Below are positions 63,401-64,000 of a stretch of DNA of 64,000 bases, one piece after another. The stretch comes from Methyloradius sp035460505 (GTDB lineage: Bacteria > Pseudomonadota > Gammaproteobacteria > Burkholderiales > Methylophilaceae). Where the stretch lies: positions 1 through 64,000 of the forward strand of contig DATHWP010000007.1 in the NCBI GenBank assembly GCA_035460505.1. Direction: 5' to 3'. The notes under the pieces are model-generated. The model had not been told where the DNA came from. It saw nothing but the letters and a program-made list of their open reading frames with translations, and made no database searches. Position 1 is the stretch's first letter; each line of letters begins with the position of its first letter. The translations under genes and the position numbers were made by a program.

Positions 63401-64000
63401 TCAGCTACTGACTCATTGAAATTTGGTACAGGTATATCGAAAAGTGATATCACTATTGGTCTTAGCGGCAGTGATTTGATCTTGAGTATAGCTAACACAA
63501 CTGATCAGATTACAATCCAGAACTGGGGTTATGGACAAGACTATCGTCTTGATAAGGTCGAATTTGCAGATGGAACTTCATGGGACAGTGCATATTTGAA
63601 TGACCAATACCTAAGAGTCAAATTATCTGGTGATGACTATTTATCTTTAGATACAACGGATGATCAGCTACTCAAAGGTTTTACTGGAAATGACACCATC
63701 TACGGTTCACTAGGCAATGACAGCTTAGAAGGTGGGGTAGGTAATGATTATCTGGGCGGACAAGGTGGTAGCGATACTTATCTGTTCGGCCTTGGAGATG
63801 GCCAGGACACTATCAACAATTATGACGATTCAAGTACCGCAACTACGTCAGTTGATACATTGAAATTTGGTGCAGGCATTTCAACCAGCGATATCAGTTT
63901 CACTATCAATGGCAGCGATCTTGTTCTAAGTATAGCCAACACGACTGATCAGATCACGATCCAAAACTGGACAGTTAGCCAGAGTTACAAGCTTCAGCAG
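57425..64000 (+). CDS. Giant FrpA/FrpC-like RTX protein (3' end beyond window)
   Basis: The frame starts at ATG 57425, 23 bases after the previous gene, and stays open for 2192 codons to the window edge. Residues 1-223 are a helical domain without recognised family. At Asp224-Pro225 (SDPFTLDLNGNGID) begins a module matching the FrpC self-processing module: DIDADGVKTSTGW, LDRNGNGTIDSGRELFGD, DSNLDGKVD and VWRDLNQDGISQVNEL follow in order (about 224-345). A FrpC-like helical stretch runs to about 670. RTX nonapeptide arrays (GGxGxDxLx type) start near residue 679 and alternate with HCBP-type domains (LKFGxGIS...DQITIQNW). Type I secretion and calcium-driven folding are expected from the family; no secretion genes lie in the window. 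Confidence 0.92.
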   Translation, partial: MGTPNALSQANLDYARGLLDNAGASAMYDYLDSQGYGYAAFANGVAKDNSIEGSVAISFMKEQAANQGDPLTTSDVSSIVHDMAQGYINGLQNQIQQPGDKVTTDISFQDAQAFHDQVFQDHGLSPETWTLHEPMKDMSQHDQDQLWKYILDNAHNPIMEHIISDGIAAYMEFKAFTDVAARHWWSVFSGIVGNFFITPAYGDEMNPNVGQAFNTFSTYPQRSDPFTLDLNGNGIDTVGISTTNPILFDIDADGVKTSTGWIAATDGLLVLDRNGNGTIDSGRELFGDATLKSNGQLAEDGFDAIADQDSNLDGKVDSLDANWTSLKVWRDLNQDGISQVNELFTLSDLNIQSINVARQEHSVLLGNGNVLADLGSFTFSDGSTSTAGTAANLADVNLAQDTFHTEFSDHITLTSEAETLPGLKGSGQVRDLREAASLSPALASLLNQFETATREQQYTLTDEILKAWSDTSTMAATFTGAYAGHTLTVDMQPGYSGLTVGSAGYLAMADKLTILERFNGRTYQPIPAGNGDVNLTLWHNAQDLLNKSYDVLKYSVFQSLHISAIYETLIQPMIDEIDLKIDSSGISMDFSRLNGDINARLTTNPVSGFNDLLDFYIATKGTLEGSGWQGQQMIVDYATSHTITPDLKVSLEYAGFLIEGISAWNNGYSTGQYDVMAGNDLADDIHGSTGNESIYGQGGNDRIWAGLGNDLLSGGVGNDLLRADEGNDTLYGGVGDDSLYGDSGDDILVGGTGNDSLNGGLGNDTFIFSQGDGQDTIGTDDITLGRQDVIKFTDVTSSDLTSVVRSSNDLILNYGINDSIKITNQFLNSSSPYGVTGIQFSDGITYSLTQLYQAYAINTNHYVTFADNIDWHIVTDNLGGSITTSTGNDTIEGGTGGDFIDGGAGNDLISGGGYSDYLFGGDGNDTLIGGEGNDYLVGGNDHDTYVFSVGDGQDTIDSSINSVVHQDTIQFTNVDSASLTSLTRSGNDLKISYGTSDSITLLNKFYTSNVGASLDQVIFYGVDYFTFTRLYGSYAINLTSAADNQSFDAFAVDPIFNYIANMHILAGAGNDTVSSGVGNDTLEGGDGNDSLSSGNGNDLLVGGAGADALNGGTGIDTASYITSTAGVQINLLTGASHGGDAEGDYLVGIENLIGSSNSDVLTGNAGNNLLDGQASADTLTGGAGDDTYIVDDLGDVVIENASEGIDTIKASISYTLGDYVENLTLTGSTTINATGNALSNIIQGNAANNIIVGNGGNDTLIGGAGDDTYIVDDLGDVVIENAYEGIDIIKTSVSYTLGDYVENLTLTGSNAINATGNALSNIIQGNAANNIILGNSGHDTLIGGAGDDFLDGGAGSDIYVFSKGDGADVISSSESTDEISFLDVGVNELTSVDQIGNDLVLKYGIGDVLTIQSYFSSPENSIKRFSFSDQALLFGQAPTLSQLRATFLPAGGGTNSGPILGTSSDDNLGGAYYAAEIRGLGGNDTLSGGSYNGVNFNDTLVGGIGNDELWGNGGDDTYVFNLGDGQDSINNSGDVATTTRGTLKFGPDISSSQVSLSINDYDLTLAIDGTSDQVTIMGWTLGTLFRLNEIKFDDGTTWSTEYVNSIIYAGNDNLTSSNYSPSDYVKGYAGDDTLYGQDANDTLQGGIGNDHLNGQGGSDTYLFGLGDGQDSISNYDDSTTASTSVDTLKFGAGISASDISFSINGTDLVLSIANTTDQITIQNWTVSQSYHLQQIEFANGSIWDAATIEDFVANIGDSGGGDGGTGGGSGSTTVVNGTEGDDYISAFTTDDQLISGLAGNDTIFGSLGQDTLEGNAGNDYLSGGGASDTYLFNLGDGQDTISNYDDLATTSIDTLKFGTGIAASDVTVGVSGDDLILSIGASTDQVTLQSWNIDQKYRHQQVVFADGTTWDSTYLSNEYLVAKLSGDDYLSPYSTDDQILRGFAGNDTIFGSLGNDTLEGGIGNDYLNGQTGSDTYIFNLGDGQDIINNYDDSATDSLKFGTGISKSDITIGLSGSDLILSIANTTDQITIQNWGYGQDYRLDKVEFADGTSWDSAYLNDQYLRVKLSGDDYLSLDTTDDQLLKGFTGNDTIYGSLGNDSLEGGVGNDYLGGQGGSDTYLFGLGDGQDTINNYDDSSTATTSVDTLKFGAGISTSDISFTINGSDLVLSIANTTDQITIQNWTVSQSYKLQQ
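60968..61460 (+). repeat. Two near-identical 240-bp direct repeats in the RTX gene
   Basis: The unit encodes GDDTYIVDDLGDVVIENA, then YTLGDYVENLTLTGS and NATGNALSNIIQGNAANNII. Copies begin near 60968 and 61208 and differ at only a few codons, so the duplication is recent. Such Y-V-D / ENLTLTG units are usual in large RTX proteins. Confidence 0.85.
62819..64000 (+). repeat. Serial repeats of 429-438 bp in the RTX gene
   Basis: Units start at 62819, 63257 and 63686, each with GNDTI-GSLG-DTLEGG nonapeptides, a QDTI-NYDD motif, an HCBP-type domain and a linker with YLS-TTDDQ. An earlier related copy of the HCBP part lies near 62400-62650. Spacings of 438 and 429 keep the frame (146 and 143 residues). 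The array continues out of the window. Confidence 0.88.

Noticed and set aside
59459..64000. Non-coding satellite or CRISPR reading of the periodic DNA
   Set aside because: The periodicity follows codons of RTX nonapeptides in one open frame and needs no other explanation.

Overview
The window reads as chromosomal DNA of a betaproteobacterium, most likely order Nitrosomonadales and plausibly Methylophilaceae. This is inferred from gene order and protein flavour (lepA-lepB-DUF4845-rnc-era-recO-pdxJ-acpS, nadB diverging from rpoE-rseA-rseB-mucD, rnfB-like-nth, a DUF1841 protein), not from a marker phylogeny. Coding density is high and no rRNA, tRNA, CRISPR array or intact insertion sequence was seen.

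Region 1 (1-2755) holds a two-gene heterodimeric ABC exporter with one degenerate ATP site; the first gene is cut by the window edge. Region 2 (about 2760-15390) is the most distinctive accessory region. It looks like a sigma-54-controlled organosulfur acquisition regulon with three paralogues of the DszB desulfinase family, an SsuE/MsuE-like FMN reductase, a class II aldolase-like protein, and a complete SsuABC-like importer. A private tonB-exbB-exbD set lies inside the importer operon, and an SfnR-like enhancer-binding protein is encoded on the opposite strand. Each of four transcription units has a -24/-12 promoter (TGGCA-N8-GC) with a TGTTGC-N4-GCAACA-type dyad about 95-110 bp upstream. 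No sulfonate or sulfone monooxygenase is encoded here. Next to it, on the minus strand (15438-18827), sit a TonB-dependent siderophore-type receptor with a Fur-box-like site and a PepSY membrane protein.

Region 3 (19360-54778) is mostly housekeeping: mutS, a GNAT acetyltransferase, slyD, a PrxQ peroxiredoxin, a ribosomal-oxygenase-type cupin, bamC, dapA, an RnfB-like ferredoxin with nth, FIST and DUF1841 proteins, an ECF sigma factor with a zinc-finger anti-sigma, type IV pilus-like proteins, nadB, the rpoE stress operon with a mucD-type protease, the lepA-to-acpS block, tcdA, an ada-alkB-alkA alkylation-repair operon, and htpG. Several long perfect inverted repeats and short tandem duplications lie between these genes.

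Region 4 (55064-64000) begins with a stand-alone rpsD paralogue, followed by about 0.9 kb of gene-poor DNA with short repeats, a gene remnant, a strong palindrome and another sigma-54-type promoter. It ends with a 270-aa membrane-anchored protein and a giant RTX protein still open at the window edge (at least 2192 codons). The RTX protein carries a FrpA/FrpC-like module starting at an Asp-Pro bond, and the gene order resembles the meningococcal frpD-frpC pair.
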